A stretch of 64,000 bases of DNA from Psychrobacillus soli (GTDB taxonomy: Bacteria; Bacillota; Bacilli; Bacillales_A; Planococcaceae), in assembly GCF_006861775.1 (NCBI RefSeq), contig NZ_VDGG01000002.1:1-64000 (forward strand), written 5' to 3'. The number at the start of each line of letters is the position of its first letter. Position 1 is the stretch's first letter. Both the position numbers and the translations under genes were made by a program. This document shows, in pieces, positions 22,636 through 32,194 of this stretch. A model generated the notes under the pieces. The model did not search any database, was not told the origin of the DNA, and was given only the letters and a program-made list of their open reading frames with translations.

Positions 22636-24306
22636 TTGACTACAACCAATCAAAAACTATCAATTTTTGCCCTTGGAGGCGTTAATGAAATTGGTAAAAA
22701 TATGTATGTAATACAAGCAGAAGATGACATTGTGGTAATCGACTGCGGTGCTAAGTTTCCAGATGAAACTCTGTTAGGTATTGACTTGATTATCCAAGAT
22801 ATTTCGTTTTTACAAGAAAATAAGGATAAGCTTCGTGCTTTGATTGTTACACATGGACACGAAGATCATATTGGAGGTATCCCTTATTTCTTAAAACAAC
22901 TAAATGTCCCAATCTATGCGACAAATTTAACATTAGGGCTAATAGAAATAAAATTAAAAGAGCATGGCCTGCTAAGACAAACAAAACTATTTATGATTGA
23001 CAGCGAATCAGAGCTGACATTTGGTTCGATTAGAACGACATTTTTCAAAACTAGTCATAGCATTCCTGACTGTTTAGGAATAGCCTTCCATACTTCACAA
23101 GGTACAATTGTGCATACTGGAGATTTTAAATTTGATTGGACTCCCGTTGATGAACACGGACCCGACATTCATAAAATGGCGGCACTAGGTGAAAATGGTG
23201 TGCTGCTGCTCCTGTCTGAAAGTACAAATGCGGAAAGACCTGGCTCTACCCCGTCCGAACGCCTTGTAGGTGATCATATTGAAGAAGCTTTTCGTCATGC
23301 ACCTCGGAAAGTTTTCATCTCTACATTCGCTTCCAATGTCCATCGAGTTCAACAAATTGTAAACGCGGCTATAAAGACAAATCGCAAACTCGCTCTACTG
23401 GGGCGTAGTATGGTCAATGTTGTATCTGTTGCGATGGAGCGTGGATACTTAGAAGTGCCAGACGGAATGCTAATAGAAGCTAGTGAAGTCAACTCGATGG
23501 ATCCGGAAAAAGTAGTTGTTCTTTGTACAGGTAGTCAAGGGGAACCAATGGCTGCGTTATCCCGTTTATCAAGTTCAAACTTTAGGCAAGTAGAAGTGCT
23601 CCCTGAAGACACGGTCATTCTAGCAGCAAGCCCTATACCGGGGAACGAACGTAGTGTTTCGCGAATAATCGATAATTTATTTCTATTAGGTGCTCGGGTC
23701 ATATATGGTTCAGGTAGTGTTACTGGACTTCATGTTTCTGGACACGCATGTCAGGAAGAATTGAAACTTATGCTTACCTTGATGAAACCAAAGTACTTTA
23801 TCCCCATTCACGGGGAATATCGAATGCTCCATCAACATCGCATATTAGCAGAATCTGTTGGAGTCCAAACAGAAAATATTTTCATTGTGAATAATGGGGA
23901 TGTCGTTGATATAGTGAACAGCGAAGCCACTCAAACGCGTAGTGTAGATGCTGGCAATGTTTTCGTTGATGGCTTCGGTATAGGAGATGTTGGCGAAATC
24001 ATTTTGCGGGATCGTAAATTACTTTCGGAGGACGGCATGTTAGTGATCGTCACGACAGTTAGTAAATCTCAAGGGAAAATTATTTCTGGTCCGGATACAA
24101 TTTCAAGAGGTTTTATGTACGGTCCAGAATCGGGAGAACTTATAAACGAAGTGAATCAACTCGTAAGAACAACTATCGATAAAATGAAAGATAATAGTCG
24201 AAATCAACGTGTGTTAAAACAAAACATAAAAAAATCAGTGGAAAAACATTTATATTCACGTACAAAACGAAAGCCAATGATTCTTCCAATCATGATAGAA
24301 GTCTAA
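22636..24306 (+). CDS. Ribonuclease J family protein
   Basis: 556-residue metallo-beta-lactamase/beta-CASP RNase of the RNase J family (5'-3' exo- and endonuclease in mRNA decay). The zinc motif HGHEDHIGG lies near residue 73, VHTGDFKFD and the C-terminal PIHGEYRM are present, and the end RTKRKPMILPIMIEV is family-typical. The usual HTSGHGGQEE reads HVSGHACQEE here. The start is a TTG behind TGGAGG; the ATG at 22609 has no site. RNase J1 is 555 residues, so size is normal. It could be RnjA, RnjB or a third paralogue. Confidence 0.88.
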   Translation: MTTTNQKLSIFALGGVNEIGKNMYVIQAEDDIVVIDCGAKFPDETLLGIDLIIQDISFLQENKDKLRALIVTHGHEDHIGGIPYFLKQLNVPIYATNLTLGLIEIKLKEHGLLRQTKLFMIDSESELTFGSIRTTFFKTSHSIPDCLGIAFHTSQGTIVHTGDFKFDWTPVDEHGPDIHKMAALGENGVLLLLSESTNAERPGSTPSERLVGDHIEEAFRHAPRKVFISTFASNVHRVQQIVNAAIKTNRKLALLGRSMVNVVSVAMERGYLEVPDGMLIEASEVNSMDPEKVVVLCTGSQGEPMAALSRLSSSNFRQVEVLPEDTVILAASPIPGNERSVSRIIDNLFLLGARVIYGSGSVTGLHVSGHACQEELKLMLTLMKPKYFIPIHGEYRMLHQHRILAESVGVQTENIFIVNNGDVVDIVNSEATQTRSVDAGNVFVDGFGIGDVGEIILRDRKLLSEDGMLVIVTTVSKSQGKIISGPDTISRGFMYGPESGELINEVNQLVRTTIDKMKDNSRNQRVLKQNIKKSVEKHLYSRTKRKPMILPIMIEV

Positions 24307-24325
24307 CATCACCTGGAGGATCTAT

Positions 24326-24586
24326 ATGGAAGATTTTTATGAGCAATATTTAATAAATGCGGGATATAAGAAGTATAACGGCCATGAAGTAGATGTTTTT
24401 TTTCATCCGAAGAAATGTACGCATGCAGCTAATTGCCTCAAGTATTTACCTTCTACATTTAATATGAGTAGAAAACCATGGATACTACCGGATGCAGCAC
24501 TTAGAGAAGATGTGAAAAGAGTGATCGCAACATGTCCAAGTCAAGCATTAATATATATAGAAAAGAATGACTCGCTCCACCTTTAA
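24326..24586 (+). CDS. Small [4Fe-4S]-type ferredoxin-like protein (Fer4_19/YjdI)
   Basis: 86 residues resembling the divergent single-cluster domain of E. coli YjdI. Cysteines are in KKCTHAANCLKYLP and, later, IATCPSQAL, with the Pro-rich segment RKPWILPDAA between them. CTGGAGGATC precedes the ATG. It follows the RNase J gene by 19 bases and is probably cotranscribed; no functional link is known. Electron transfer or iron-sulfur binding is a family inference. Confidence 0.75.
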   Translation: MEDFYEQYLINAGYKKYNGHEVDVFFHPKKCTHAANCLKYLPSTFNMSRKPWILPDAALREDVKRVIATCPSQALIYIEKNDSLHL

Positions 24587-24587
24587 T

Positions 24588-24622
24588 AAAAGGCTACTGC
24601 ATTTTTGTGCAGTAGCCTTTTA
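24588..24622. terminator. Bidirectional terminator
   Basis: AAAAGGCTACTGCA pairs perfectly with TGCAGTAGCCTTTT between the convergent ferredoxin-like and citrate-transporter genes, with T/A-runs at both arms. Confidence 0.9.
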
Positions 24623-24636
24623 ACAGTTGTATTCAT

Positions 24637-25938
24637 TTATAATGTAATCGCACCAGTCAATACGGCTGCTATCGTCATGACAACGCAAGTTCCAAAAGCC
24701 CATTTAAATAAGAATTTCTGATGTTCACCAAAACTTACCCCGACTAAACCGATTAAGATAAATGTCGCTGGAACTAATGGTGATAATGGGAACCCTGCGG
24801 TTGAATGCCCAAGTAATGCAGCTCTCCCAATTTCAACAGGATCAATTCCAAAACCAGCTGCTGTTTCACTCAAAATTGGTAGAATACCAAAGTAATAGGC
24901 ATCAGGTGAAAATACAAGTCCCATAGGAATACTAGTAAGTGCCACTATAACCGGCATATGGCTTCCTAATGATTCAGGAATTACAGAAACTAAAGTTGCT
25001 GCCATCGCATCCATCATTCCTGTTCCACTGAAAATACCTGTAAAAATTCCTGCTGCAAAAACCATAGTACTGATCATAACAAAATTATTCGCATGTCGTA
25101 AAATCTGATCTTGTTGTTTTTGTACATTTGGGAAGTTAACTACTAATGCAATAGCAAATGCTGTAGCAAATAAAATAGCAATCGGCAATACATCCATTAC
25201 AAGTAAGGCCATTAAAACAATCGTTAAGAAAAGATTAAACCAGTAAATTTTAGAAACGCCTCTTTTTTCAACAGTCGTTGCTGCTAGCTCTGCAACTGTT
25301 GGTGTTGGCTCTTCTAATATAACTACCCCAAGTCTTGCTCTTTCCTTCTTCCCTAACAAATAAGCTGAAAATAATGTCCATAATAACCCTGCAATCATAA
25401 CTGGAATTAACGGGATAAATAAATCAGACACTTCTACTTGAAGACTCGCTGCTGCTCGAACGAGCGGTCCACCCCATGGAATAATATTCATCACACCTGC
25501 TGCTAAAGCTACTACACATGCTAACACTAATCGACTCATCCCAAGTCGTATGTATAAAGGTAACATTGCAGTAACCGACACCATAAACGTGGAAGAACCA
25601 TCTCCATCTAAGCCTACTAATATTGTAATAACAGCAGTAGCTAAAACTACTTTTAAAGGATCCCCTTTAACTAGCGCTAAAATTCGATTAATCATCGGAT
25701 CAAATAGGCCAACATCGATCATTAAACCAAAATACAAGATAGCAAAAACGATCATTACCGCGGTTGGTGTCACTTTAATGATACCATCCATCATCATCTG
25801 ACCCATATCCGCGTAAAATCCACCGATTAACGCAAACACAACTGCCACACCAATAAAAGCCGCTACTACGGAGAGTCTCTTAGTAATTACTAAAAATAAG
25901 AATGTAACAATCATCAAAAAACCTAACAAAGCCAACAT
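24637..25938 (-). CDS. CitMHS-family citrate/metal symporter
   Basis: 433-residue membrane protein of the CitMHS family, which takes up divalent-metal-citrate complexes (B. subtilis CitM/CitH). About 11-12 helices; conserved stretches are GLDGDGSSTFMVSV near residue 110, MNIIPWGGPLVRAA, and the C-terminal HSTAGFPLSPLVPATFIL. It stands alone between convergent and divergent neighbours. No two-component regulator of the CitST type is adjacent. Metal preference cannot be told from sequence. Confidence 0.88.
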   Translation of the reverse strand: MLALLGFLMIVTFLFLVITKRLSVVAAFIGVAVVFALIGGFYADMGQMMMDGIIKVTPTAVMIVFAILYFGLMIDVGLFDPMINRILALVKGDPLKVVLATAVITILVGLDGDGSSTFMVSVTAMLPLYIRLGMSRLVLACVVALAAGVMNIIPWGGPLVRAAASLQVEVSDLFIPLIPVMIAGLLWTLFSAYLLGKKERARLGVVILEEPTPTVAELAATTVEKRGVSKIYWFNLFLTIVLMALLVMDVLPIAILFATAFAIALVVNFPNVQKQQDQILRHANNFVMISTMVFAAGIFTGIFSGTGMMDAMAATLVSVIPESLGSHMPVIVALTSIPMGLVFSPDAYYFGILPILSETAAGFGIDPVEIGRAALLGHSTAGFPLSPLVPATFILIGLVGVSFGEHQKFLFKWAFGTCVVMTIAAVLTGAITL

Positions 25939-26177
25939 GAATAATAATTCCCCTCTAGTACGTGTATTGAAGCACGAATTTTCTATGTATATGCAATATA
26001 TTTTATAAAGTATAAACTATTAAGTCAAGTTCAATTTTTTAGAAAATTGTCAACAATGTTAGGATGCTTCCAATATTTTTATTAAGCGATAAGAGAAATG
26101 CCAGAATTAAGTATAGATAATCCTTAAAAAGTCCATTCTATACACTAAGTAAGAAATGAGAGGAGCCAATATTCTAG

Positions 26178-27695
26178 ATGAAGTTTAAACTACCTTTCAA
26201 AAAAAAACAAAAGCCAATAGTAAATACTAGTCATAACAATAAAGAAATATTATCTCCCTCGAAGATTGACTTTATACGATCGATTAAAGATGCTACTCAT
26301 AGTCCTGCTGACCTTATGGTTAAATCCATGCTTCCCAACCTTACTCTTATTTATATAAATAATTTAGTAAATGATAAGAATTTAAATGATCATATTATTA
26401 CTAACTTACAAAACGCAACAATGGAGACGCCAGCTACGATCAAACAAATTATTGCGATAGCTGAGGTAAATATTTCTAGTCAACTAGAGGAAGCTATTAC
26501 TGCCATCATAAACGGGAATGTTCTTATCCATATGGAAGGATACTCACAAGTCGTCTTGGCAAATGTTTCTACGAGAGAATCGCGAAGTTTAACTACTCCT
26601 GAAAATGAATCACAAGTAATCGGGGCACAGGTTGGGTTTAATGAAAGTCTATCGACTAATATTTCATTAGTGCGCCGCTATATTATGAGTCCCGATTTAT
26701 GTAATGAAGAAATAAAAGTTGGAACACGTACAAAAACCTCCTTAAACATTTTATATATGAACGGTATTGCGTCAGATCAAATGGTGAATACACTTCGCCA
26801 AAGGATTAATGATTTGGATGTGGATGCTTTACTAGACAGTGCGGTACTTGTGGAGATGATTGACGATAATACATTATCGCCATTTCCCCAAATGCTTTTA
26901 ACCGAAAGACCAGACAGGTTTTGCGATGGTTTATTAAATGGAAAATTAGGAGTTATTGTCGACGGTAGTTCCATGGCAATTGTTTGCCCTCAATCTTTTA
27001 TTGAATTCTTTGAAAGTAGAGAAGATCAAAATCTACGATGGCAAGTTGCCACTTTCGTCCGGCTATTAAGATTTTCTGCCATTTTTTTATCCGTTTTTTT
27101 GACTCCCATATATGTAGGCGCGTTGACATTTCACTACGAAGTAATTCCTCAGGCATTCTTAGTTCCACTGAGTGAATCGAGGGCGTTAGTCCCTTTCCCA
27201 CCTGTATTTGAAGCATTATTACTCGAATTTATCATAGAATTACTGAGAGAAGCTGGGGCAAGATTACCAACAAAGATTGGCCAAACGATTGGGATTGTAG
27301 GGGGGATTGTAATTGGAACTGCGGCTGTACAAGCAGGAATTACAAGTAATATTTTACTCATTATTGTCGCTTTAAGCGCCTTAGCGTCCTTTACTACACC
27401 AAGTTATATAATGGGAAATGTTATCCGCCTCATACGTTTCCCAATCATCATACTCGCAGGATTTTGGGGATTTTATGGCATTATGCTCGCCTTTTGTTTT
27501 ATACTCGTTCATCTATTACGTCAATCTAGTTTGGGTGCACCGTATATGGCCCCTTTCTATCCACCTAGATTCCAGGATATGAGAGATAGTCTTATAAGAT
27601 TGCCTTTACCATACACAGCAAAAAGACCATCCTCTGTCCGAGCTACTGATCAAGAAAAATACAATCCAGAGGTTGAACACCCGAAAAAAAGTTGA
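26178..27695 (+). CDS. Spore germination receptor A subunit, locus 1
   Basis: 505-residue GerA-family A subunit of a germinant receptor in the spore inner membrane. The N-terminal soluble half of about 290 residues has the GerAA landmarks RTKTSLNILYMNGIA and LTERPDRFCDGLLNGKLGVIVDGS, then come four to six helices with REAGARLPTKIGQTIGIVGG. GAGAGGAG lies before the ATG. It is the first gene of a canonical A-B-C operon (26178-29945). Germinant unknown. Confidence 0.92.
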   Translation: MKFKLPFKKKQKPIVNTSHNNKEILSPSKIDFIRSIKDATHSPADLMVKSMLPNLTLIYINNLVNDKNLNDHIITNLQNATMETPATIKQIIAIAEVNISSQLEEAITAIINGNVLIHMEGYSQVVLANVSTRESRSLTTPENESQVIGAQVGFNESLSTNISLVRRYIMSPDLCNEEIKVGTRTKTSLNILYMNGIASDQMVNTLRQRINDLDVDALLDSAVLVEMIDDNTLSPFPQMLLTERPDRFCDGLLNGKLGVIVDGSSMAIVCPQSFIEFFESREDQNLRWQVATFVRLLRFSAIFLSVFLTPIYVGALTFHYEVIPQAFLVPLSESRALVPFPPVFEALLLEFIIELLREAGARLPTKIGQTIGIVGGIVIGTAAVQAGITSNILLIIVALSALASFTTPSYIMGNVIRLIRFPIIILAGFWGFYGIMLAFCFILVHLLRQSSLGAPYMAPFYPPRFQDMRDSLIRLPLPYTAKRPSSVRATDQEKYNPEVEHPKKS

Positions 27696-27711
27696 ACTGA
27701 AGGTGAAATGA

Positions 27712-28821
27712 ATGAAAAATTCTATACAACTTAGCCCAAAAGATATGATTAATGCTTATTTGCTCTTTTTTGTGATTCACGGCGCTCAAGTTGGGGTAGG
27801 TATTCATGGATTTCAGCGTGTCATTTACCAAGATGCAAAACATGATGCTTGGATTTCCGTTCTGCTGGCAGGTCTTGCAACTCATATTATCGCTTTTTGT
27901 ATGATTAAAACATTGGAAATATACGGTTCCAATGACCTTTACGGAATCCATCAAGATGTTTACGGAAAGCGGATTGGAAATTTCTTCAATATAGTATATA
28001 TATTGTATTGTTTTGTCGCTTTTTTTTCCGTTTTGCGAAATTATATAGAAGTAATTCAAACATGGATTTTTCCGGACTTAGCTACGTGGTTTCTTTCTGC
28101 TACACTAATTTTAATTACTATATATGCCTTTACAGGTGGTCTTCGAGTAATTGTTGGCGTTTCTTTTTTTAGTATCGTACTCGCTCTATGGATCCTCCCT
28201 TTGTTATTTGTTCCTTTAAAATTTTCATCAATAGATAGCCTTTTCCCTATTTTAGAGACAAATGTTGGCTCTATATTAAAAGGTGCACAATCTATGACGT
28301 TTACGATTATTGGCTTTGAAATACTTCAAATCATTTATCCTTTTGTTAAAGACAAGGAAAATGTGCGAAAGCATGTGCATTTAGGCTTGTTATTTACTAC
28401 ATTTGTTTATCTGTTCATTATGTTCGTCTCACTTACTTATTATAGCGAAGGAAAATTAACCAAAACGATATGGGCGACGTTATCTTTGTTCAGTTTTATT
28501 AGTTTTCCTTTTATGGAGCGATTCGAATTCGTAGCGGTTTGTTTTTGGATGTTAATTATTTTACCTAATCTATGTCTTTATTTATGGGCAGCTTGTCGAG
28601 GTGCAAAACGAGTAGTTAAAATAAGCGGAAAGAAATTTGTGTGGATTTTCTCCCTTCTTATATTTATAGGCACATTATTCGTTCAATCTAGAACGCAAAT
28701 AAATACGATTAATACTCAATTTGGACATATAGCTTTTTATATTATATTTGTCTATCCTATTTTCTTATTGTTCGTAACAATGCTGAAAAAGAAATATACA
28801 TCACAGAAGGAGCAAAAATAA
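27712..28821 (+). CDS. Spore germination receptor B subunit, locus 1
   Basis: 369-residue GerAB-type membrane protein (endospore permease family, APC fold) with about ten helices, thought to bind the germinant. The N-terminus LSPKDMINAYLLFFVIHGAQVGVGI matches the family. GAAGGTGAAA precedes the ATG, 16 bases after the A-subunit stop. The stop codon shares a base with the start of the C subunit. Confidence 0.9.
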   Translation: MKNSIQLSPKDMINAYLLFFVIHGAQVGVGIHGFQRVIYQDAKHDAWISVLLAGLATHIIAFCMIKTLEIYGSNDLYGIHQDVYGKRIGNFFNIVYILYCFVAFFSVLRNYIEVIQTWIFPDLATWFLSATLILITIYAFTGGLRVIVGVSFFSIVLALWILPLLFVPLKFSSIDSLFPILETNVGSILKGAQSMTFTIIGFEILQIIYPFVKDKENVRKHVHLGLLFTTFVYLFIMFVSLTYYSEGKLTKTIWATLSLFSFISFPFMERFEFVAVCFWMLIILPNLCLYLWAACRGAKRVVKISGKKFVWIFSLLIFIGTLFVQSRTQINTINTQFGHIAFYIIFVYPIFLLFVTMLKKKYTSQKEQK

Positions 28822-29945
28822 TGAAGATATTTAAGTTCTATTTCATTCTTCTTTTTCTTCCTGGTATCTTAAGCGGTTGTGTAGAGACAAATATATTGGA
28901 TCGGGTCGGATTAACCACTTTAGTCGGGTATGATGCCGGAACCGAAGAAAAAATAGCCACTACTGCCGTTATTAGAGAAGTAAACCCAGAATTTCAAAGT
29001 AATGTGGAAGTGGTTACGACGGAAAACGAAACGAGCAAAGGAAATAGGATGAAAGCCAATCGAAAATTATCCAAAAAAATTATGGTCGGTCAGATGAGAG
29101 TCATTTTGTTCGGTGAAGAATTGGCAAAAGATGATCTTCATTTTTACATTGATACACATTTAGAAAATGCTAGTATAAGTAATAGTCTGTATTTGGCAGT
29201 AGTAGAAGGAGAAACAGCACCTCTTCTCCAATACGAATATAAAAATATAGATGATATAGGTCAACATATATATAGGCTAATAGAACAAAATGTTAAGCAG
29301 GAACACATGATTTCATCTAGCTTGCATGAAATTGCACACGATTTTTATATGGAAGGCAAAGATAGTGCGATGCCAATTATTAAAAGGGAGGATGATTTAA
29401 TCGAATTAACAGGCATTGCCCTATTTAGCGGTGGCAAAATGGTAAGTACACTTCCAGTGGAGGATAGCTTTTATGTAAAGCTTGTGAGAGATAGTTTTAC
29501 GTCAGGAATATTTGAAACAATCATTCAAAAAGAGGATATTCCTCCCAATTTGATGACTGGCACGGCTAGCGATATGCCAGTAGCATTTGATGCTATTCGC
29601 TCGAAAAGAGTGTTGAAATTAGTTGATCCGACCACTCCAGAGTTTGATTTGCAGCTTAAACTAAAAGCAAGATTGTTAGAAGTATATCCAGATGTGAACC
29701 TAGGAGATCCAAAAGTAGTCGAAGGAATTGAAAATGCGGTAAGTAAAAACTTATCAAGAGAGATATCAAGGGTAATTGCCCATAGTCAAAATGTCCAATC
29801 GGATATCTTTGGATTTGGCGAAAAATATAGAAGCTCAGTAAGAAACTCTAATCTGACGAAAGAAAAATGGCATGAAATGTATAAAAATATGAAGGTGAAT
29901 ATAAAGGTTGAGTTTGACATACTTAGAGATGGGGTTTTTGAGTGA
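28821..29945 (+). CDS. Spore germination receptor C lipoprotein, locus 1
   Basis: 374-residue GerAC-family lipoprotein. The signal peptide ends in a lipobox LSGC near residue 20, followed by VETNILDRVGLTTLVGYD; the C-terminal GerAC domain includes VQSDIFGFGEKYRSS and KEKWHEMYKNM. It begins one base inside the B-subunit stop codon. It completes locus 1 and is followed by a hairpin terminator. Confidence 0.9.
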   Translation: MKIFKFYFILLFLPGILSGCVETNILDRVGLTTLVGYDAGTEEKIATTAVIREVNPEFQSNVEVVTTENETSKGNRMKANRKLSKKIMVGQMRVILFGEELAKDDLHFYIDTHLENASISNSLYLAVVEGETAPLLQYEYKNIDDIGQHIYRLIEQNVKQEHMISSSLHEIAHDFYMEGKDSAMPIIKREDDLIELTGIALFSGGKMVSTLPVEDSFYVKLVRDSFTSGIFETIIQKEDIPPNLMTGTASDMPVAFDAIRSKRVLKLVDPTTPEFDLQLKLKARLLEVYPDVNLGDPKVVEGIENAVSKNLSREISRVIAHSQNVQSDIFGFGEKYRSSVRNSNLTKEKWHEMYKNMKVNIKVEFDILRDGVFE

Positions 29946-30023
29946 AGCATTTACGTAGAGGTATTAATGCCCTTGAAGGCGGAAGAAAAATTAATCACGC
30001 ATAATTAAATGTATCCTTCTTCC

Positions 30024-30057
30024 CCTCTTTATTCTATATAAAAAATAAAGAGGTTTT
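30024..30057 (+). terminator. Terminator of germination locus 1
   Basis: CCTCTTTATT pairs with AATAAAGAGG and is followed by TTTTCT. The 3' arm contains AAAGAGG nine bases before the next ATG, so the only visible ribosome-binding site of the next gene is inside the stem. Confidence 0.75.
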
Positions 30058-30062
30058 CTACG

Positions 30063-30848
30063 ATGTATACTTACTTAAAAAACTACACTCATTTTTCTAC
30101 TAAAGAGGAACTAGATGCAGCAACCAATTTACATATCGCGAAGAACTATAATCACCTTAACTCTACTGATCGAACTGTTCTCGATACAATTCGCCGATAT
30201 TCAGTAAAATACGGATCAGCACATTTAAAAGCAGAAACCATTGGAAAAGCTATTAAGAAATCCGAATCTACAGTACGACGTGCCATTCGAAAGCTAGAAA
30301 AACTTTCTATTATTGAGCGTATTCCCTACGTCCGTCCTGTATTAAGTGGGCTTGGAGCGAATGTTTATTCTATTTTACCTATAAATGAACAGGCGGAAAT
30401 GAATACCCCGTCTAAAGCCGAGGAAGCAAACGACGGGAAGAACCAAGCAAATAATTCTGCAGACGAACCGTTATTTATAAAATCTAATAATAAAGATCTT
30501 AAAGAAACGTATCCTGCGGAGAAGATGCCACTTACGCTTTTTGAAAGAATGAAGTCTATACTTTCATCCACAATAGGTGATGTCGCTCTAGCACGAAAAC
30601 TATTTGGTATCCACCGTTATCATTCCTTGAAATTGTTAATGTTCTCTATCTATTCGGATAAAGAAGAGCTGTTTGACGAATTAGCTCTACGAGCGCTTCA
30701 TATTACAGTCCAAAAAACGAAACAGAAGACCATTCATAATATGGCAGGTTACTATTCTGGTGTCTTGAACAAACTAATTGACGAAACTCTTTTTAGTGAT
30801 ACTTTTCATTTCTACGACAAGCCAGCCGATCAATTTTTTTATAAATAA
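30063..30848 (+). CDS. Winged-helix DNA-binding protein
   Basis: 261 residues. Residues about 35-100 form a winged helix: LNSTDRTVLDTIRRYSVKYG, ETIGKAIKKSESTVRRAIRKL (recognition helix), LSIIERIPYVRP (wing). A charged linker of about 40 residues follows, then a C-terminal helical domain from about residue 150 (FERMKSILSST to YYSGVLNKLID). It resembles Bacillus DnaD/replication-initiation-like HTH proteins of unknown target. Its ribosome-binding site lies in the preceding terminator stem. Confidence 0.7.
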   Translation: MYTYLKNYTHFSTKEELDAATNLHIAKNYNHLNSTDRTVLDTIRRYSVKYGSAHLKAETIGKAIKKSESTVRRAIRKLEKLSIIERIPYVRPVLSGLGANVYSILPINEQAEMNTPSKAEEANDGKNQANNSADEPLFIKSNNKDLKETYPAEKMPLTLFERMKSILSSTIGDVALARKLFGIHRYHSLKLLMFSIYSDKEELFDELALRALHITVQKTKQKTIHNMAGYYSGVLNKLIDETLFSDTFHFYDKPADQFFYK

Positions 30849-30931
30849 TATAGTAGGCTTTGTTATTAAGCTGAGGTAAACTGAAAAGGAGGAATTTTCT
30901 CATCATTCCGATCACAACAAAGGAGAAATAC

Positions 30932-31750
30932 ATGTTAAGTACAAAACAACTACAAGATATTGAAAAACTTCAAAAAGAATGTGCGGCATATGATTATATT
31001 CAATTAAAATTAAACTGGGAAATGCTTCGAAATCGGGAGTCAGATCAACTCGATTTCCTGCATTATGAAAATGATGAACTCATTGCTTTTTTAGGTTTAT
31101 ATCCATTTGGGTCAACCGTAGAAGTATGCGGAATGGTAAAACCAAGAGAACGTCGAAAAGGACATTTCTCTAGATTGTTTCAACTTGGAATGGTTTCGGC
31201 AAAAGAGAACTCCTTCAAGAGGATCTTGTTAAATGCTCCAGCGAGTTCTACTGCTGCCAACGCTTTTTTAGCAAAACAAGGAGCTACCTACGGATTTTCA
31301 GAACATCAAATGCAATGGCAGGAACGGATTTTAGAAGAAGTAGATGGTTTTACGTTGCGACAAGCAACAAAAGCTGATTCAGACATGCGTGTACGTTTGT
31401 CGATGGAGGCATTTGGTTTAACAGAAGAAGATGCAAGGGCTACAGAAAGTAGAATAAACGGCGATGTAGATAACATCATGTATATGATAGATGTGAACGA
31501 AGGAACAATAGGAAACATTAGAATAAAACAAGAAAATGGCGAAGCATGGATTTATGGTTTCGCAATCCTACTCGAATACCAAGGAAAAGGCATAGGACGA
31601 ATAGTATTGCAAAAAGTAGTCAAGGAACAATCCGCCTCGGGACATACTGTTCATCTAGAAGTAGAAACTAAAAATACACATGCACTTGGACTTTATGAAT
31701 CAATCGGATTTATAGTAGTGCATGCACAAGATTACTATATATACGATTAA
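30932..31750 (+). CDS. Tandem GNAT acetyltransferase
   Basis: 272-residue protein with two GCN5-type acetyltransferase halves. The N-terminal half has VKPRERRKGHFSRLF at about residue 70, a degenerate acetyl-CoA loop; the C-terminal half has EYQGKGIGRIVLQ, a proper Q/RxxGxG/A loop, and THALGLYESIGF. GGAGAAATAC precedes the ATG. Substrate unknown. Confidence 0.8.
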   Translation: MLSTKQLQDIEKLQKECAAYDYIQLKLNWEMLRNRESDQLDFLHYENDELIAFLGLYPFGSTVEVCGMVKPRERRKGHFSRLFQLGMVSAKENSFKRILLNAPASSTAANAFLAKQGATYGFSEHQMQWQERILEEVDGFTLRQATKADSDMRVRLSMEAFGLTEEDARATESRINGDVDNIMYMIDVNEGTIGNIRIKQENGEAWIYGFAILLEYQGKGIGRIVLQKVVKEQSASGHTVHLEVETKNTHALGLYESIGFIVVHAQDYYIYD

Positions 31751-31764
31751 CTTATTTCTTTATC

Positions 31765-31802
31765 TAAAAAAACCTGATTTCCTCATAATTGAGGAAATCA
31801 GG
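31765..31802. terminator. Terminator between convergent genes
   Basis: CCTGATTTCCTCA pairs perfectly with TGAGGAAATCAGG. The A-run at 31765-31772 gives a T-run on the minus strand, so it best fits the holin-like gene; it also closes the GNAT gene. Confidence 0.85.
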
Positions 31803-31838
31803 GGCTCGTTTTAGATTGATGATTTTCAGTAATTAAAT

Positions 31839-32096
31839 CTATTTAAGTCCTTTGTCTCTCAAATATTGCGTATTGCGACGAGCCTTGTAACGCACATCGT
31901 TATTTTTCCACCATGCCCAAATCGATGCAAAAAAAGCAAATCCAAATGTCACTCCAAGCTCTACTTCTTCGTTACTAAATTCAATTGGACTGTAGCCCTT
32001 CATAACTAGAAATTGATTTAACCATGCTATTAAGAGAACGACCGTCCGAACAACCATCATTTTTTCAAACGGAGCAGGATGTTGTTTATTCGTCAA
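31839..32096 (-). CDS. SPP1-type phage holin-like protein
   Basis: 85 residues with two hydrophobic segments (MMVVRTVVLLIAWLNQFLV and ELGVTFGFAFFASIWAWW) and a basic C-terminus KARRNTQYLRDKG, the pattern of the SPP1 holin family. The start is a TTG behind GGGGGG. No phage genes or lysin are nearby, so this is a solitary domesticated or leftover holin-like gene. Confidence 0.7.
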   Translation of the reverse strand: MTNKQHPAPFEKMMVVRTVVLLIAWLNQFLVMKGYSPIEFSNEEVELGVTFGFAFFASIWAWWKNNDVRYKARRNTQYLRDKGLK

Positions 32097-32194
32097 ATTT
32101 GGCCCCCCTAAAGTTGTTGGATTAATGTTTGTTCCCTAATATCATATGTTATTAGAGCTTGACCTCATTCGACTTTTATAATAATTGCATGAAA

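Noticed and set aside
31839-32096. Prophage region around the holin-like gene
   Set aside because: No lysin, structural or replication genes of a phage are nearby; a single holin-like gene is not evidence of a prophage.
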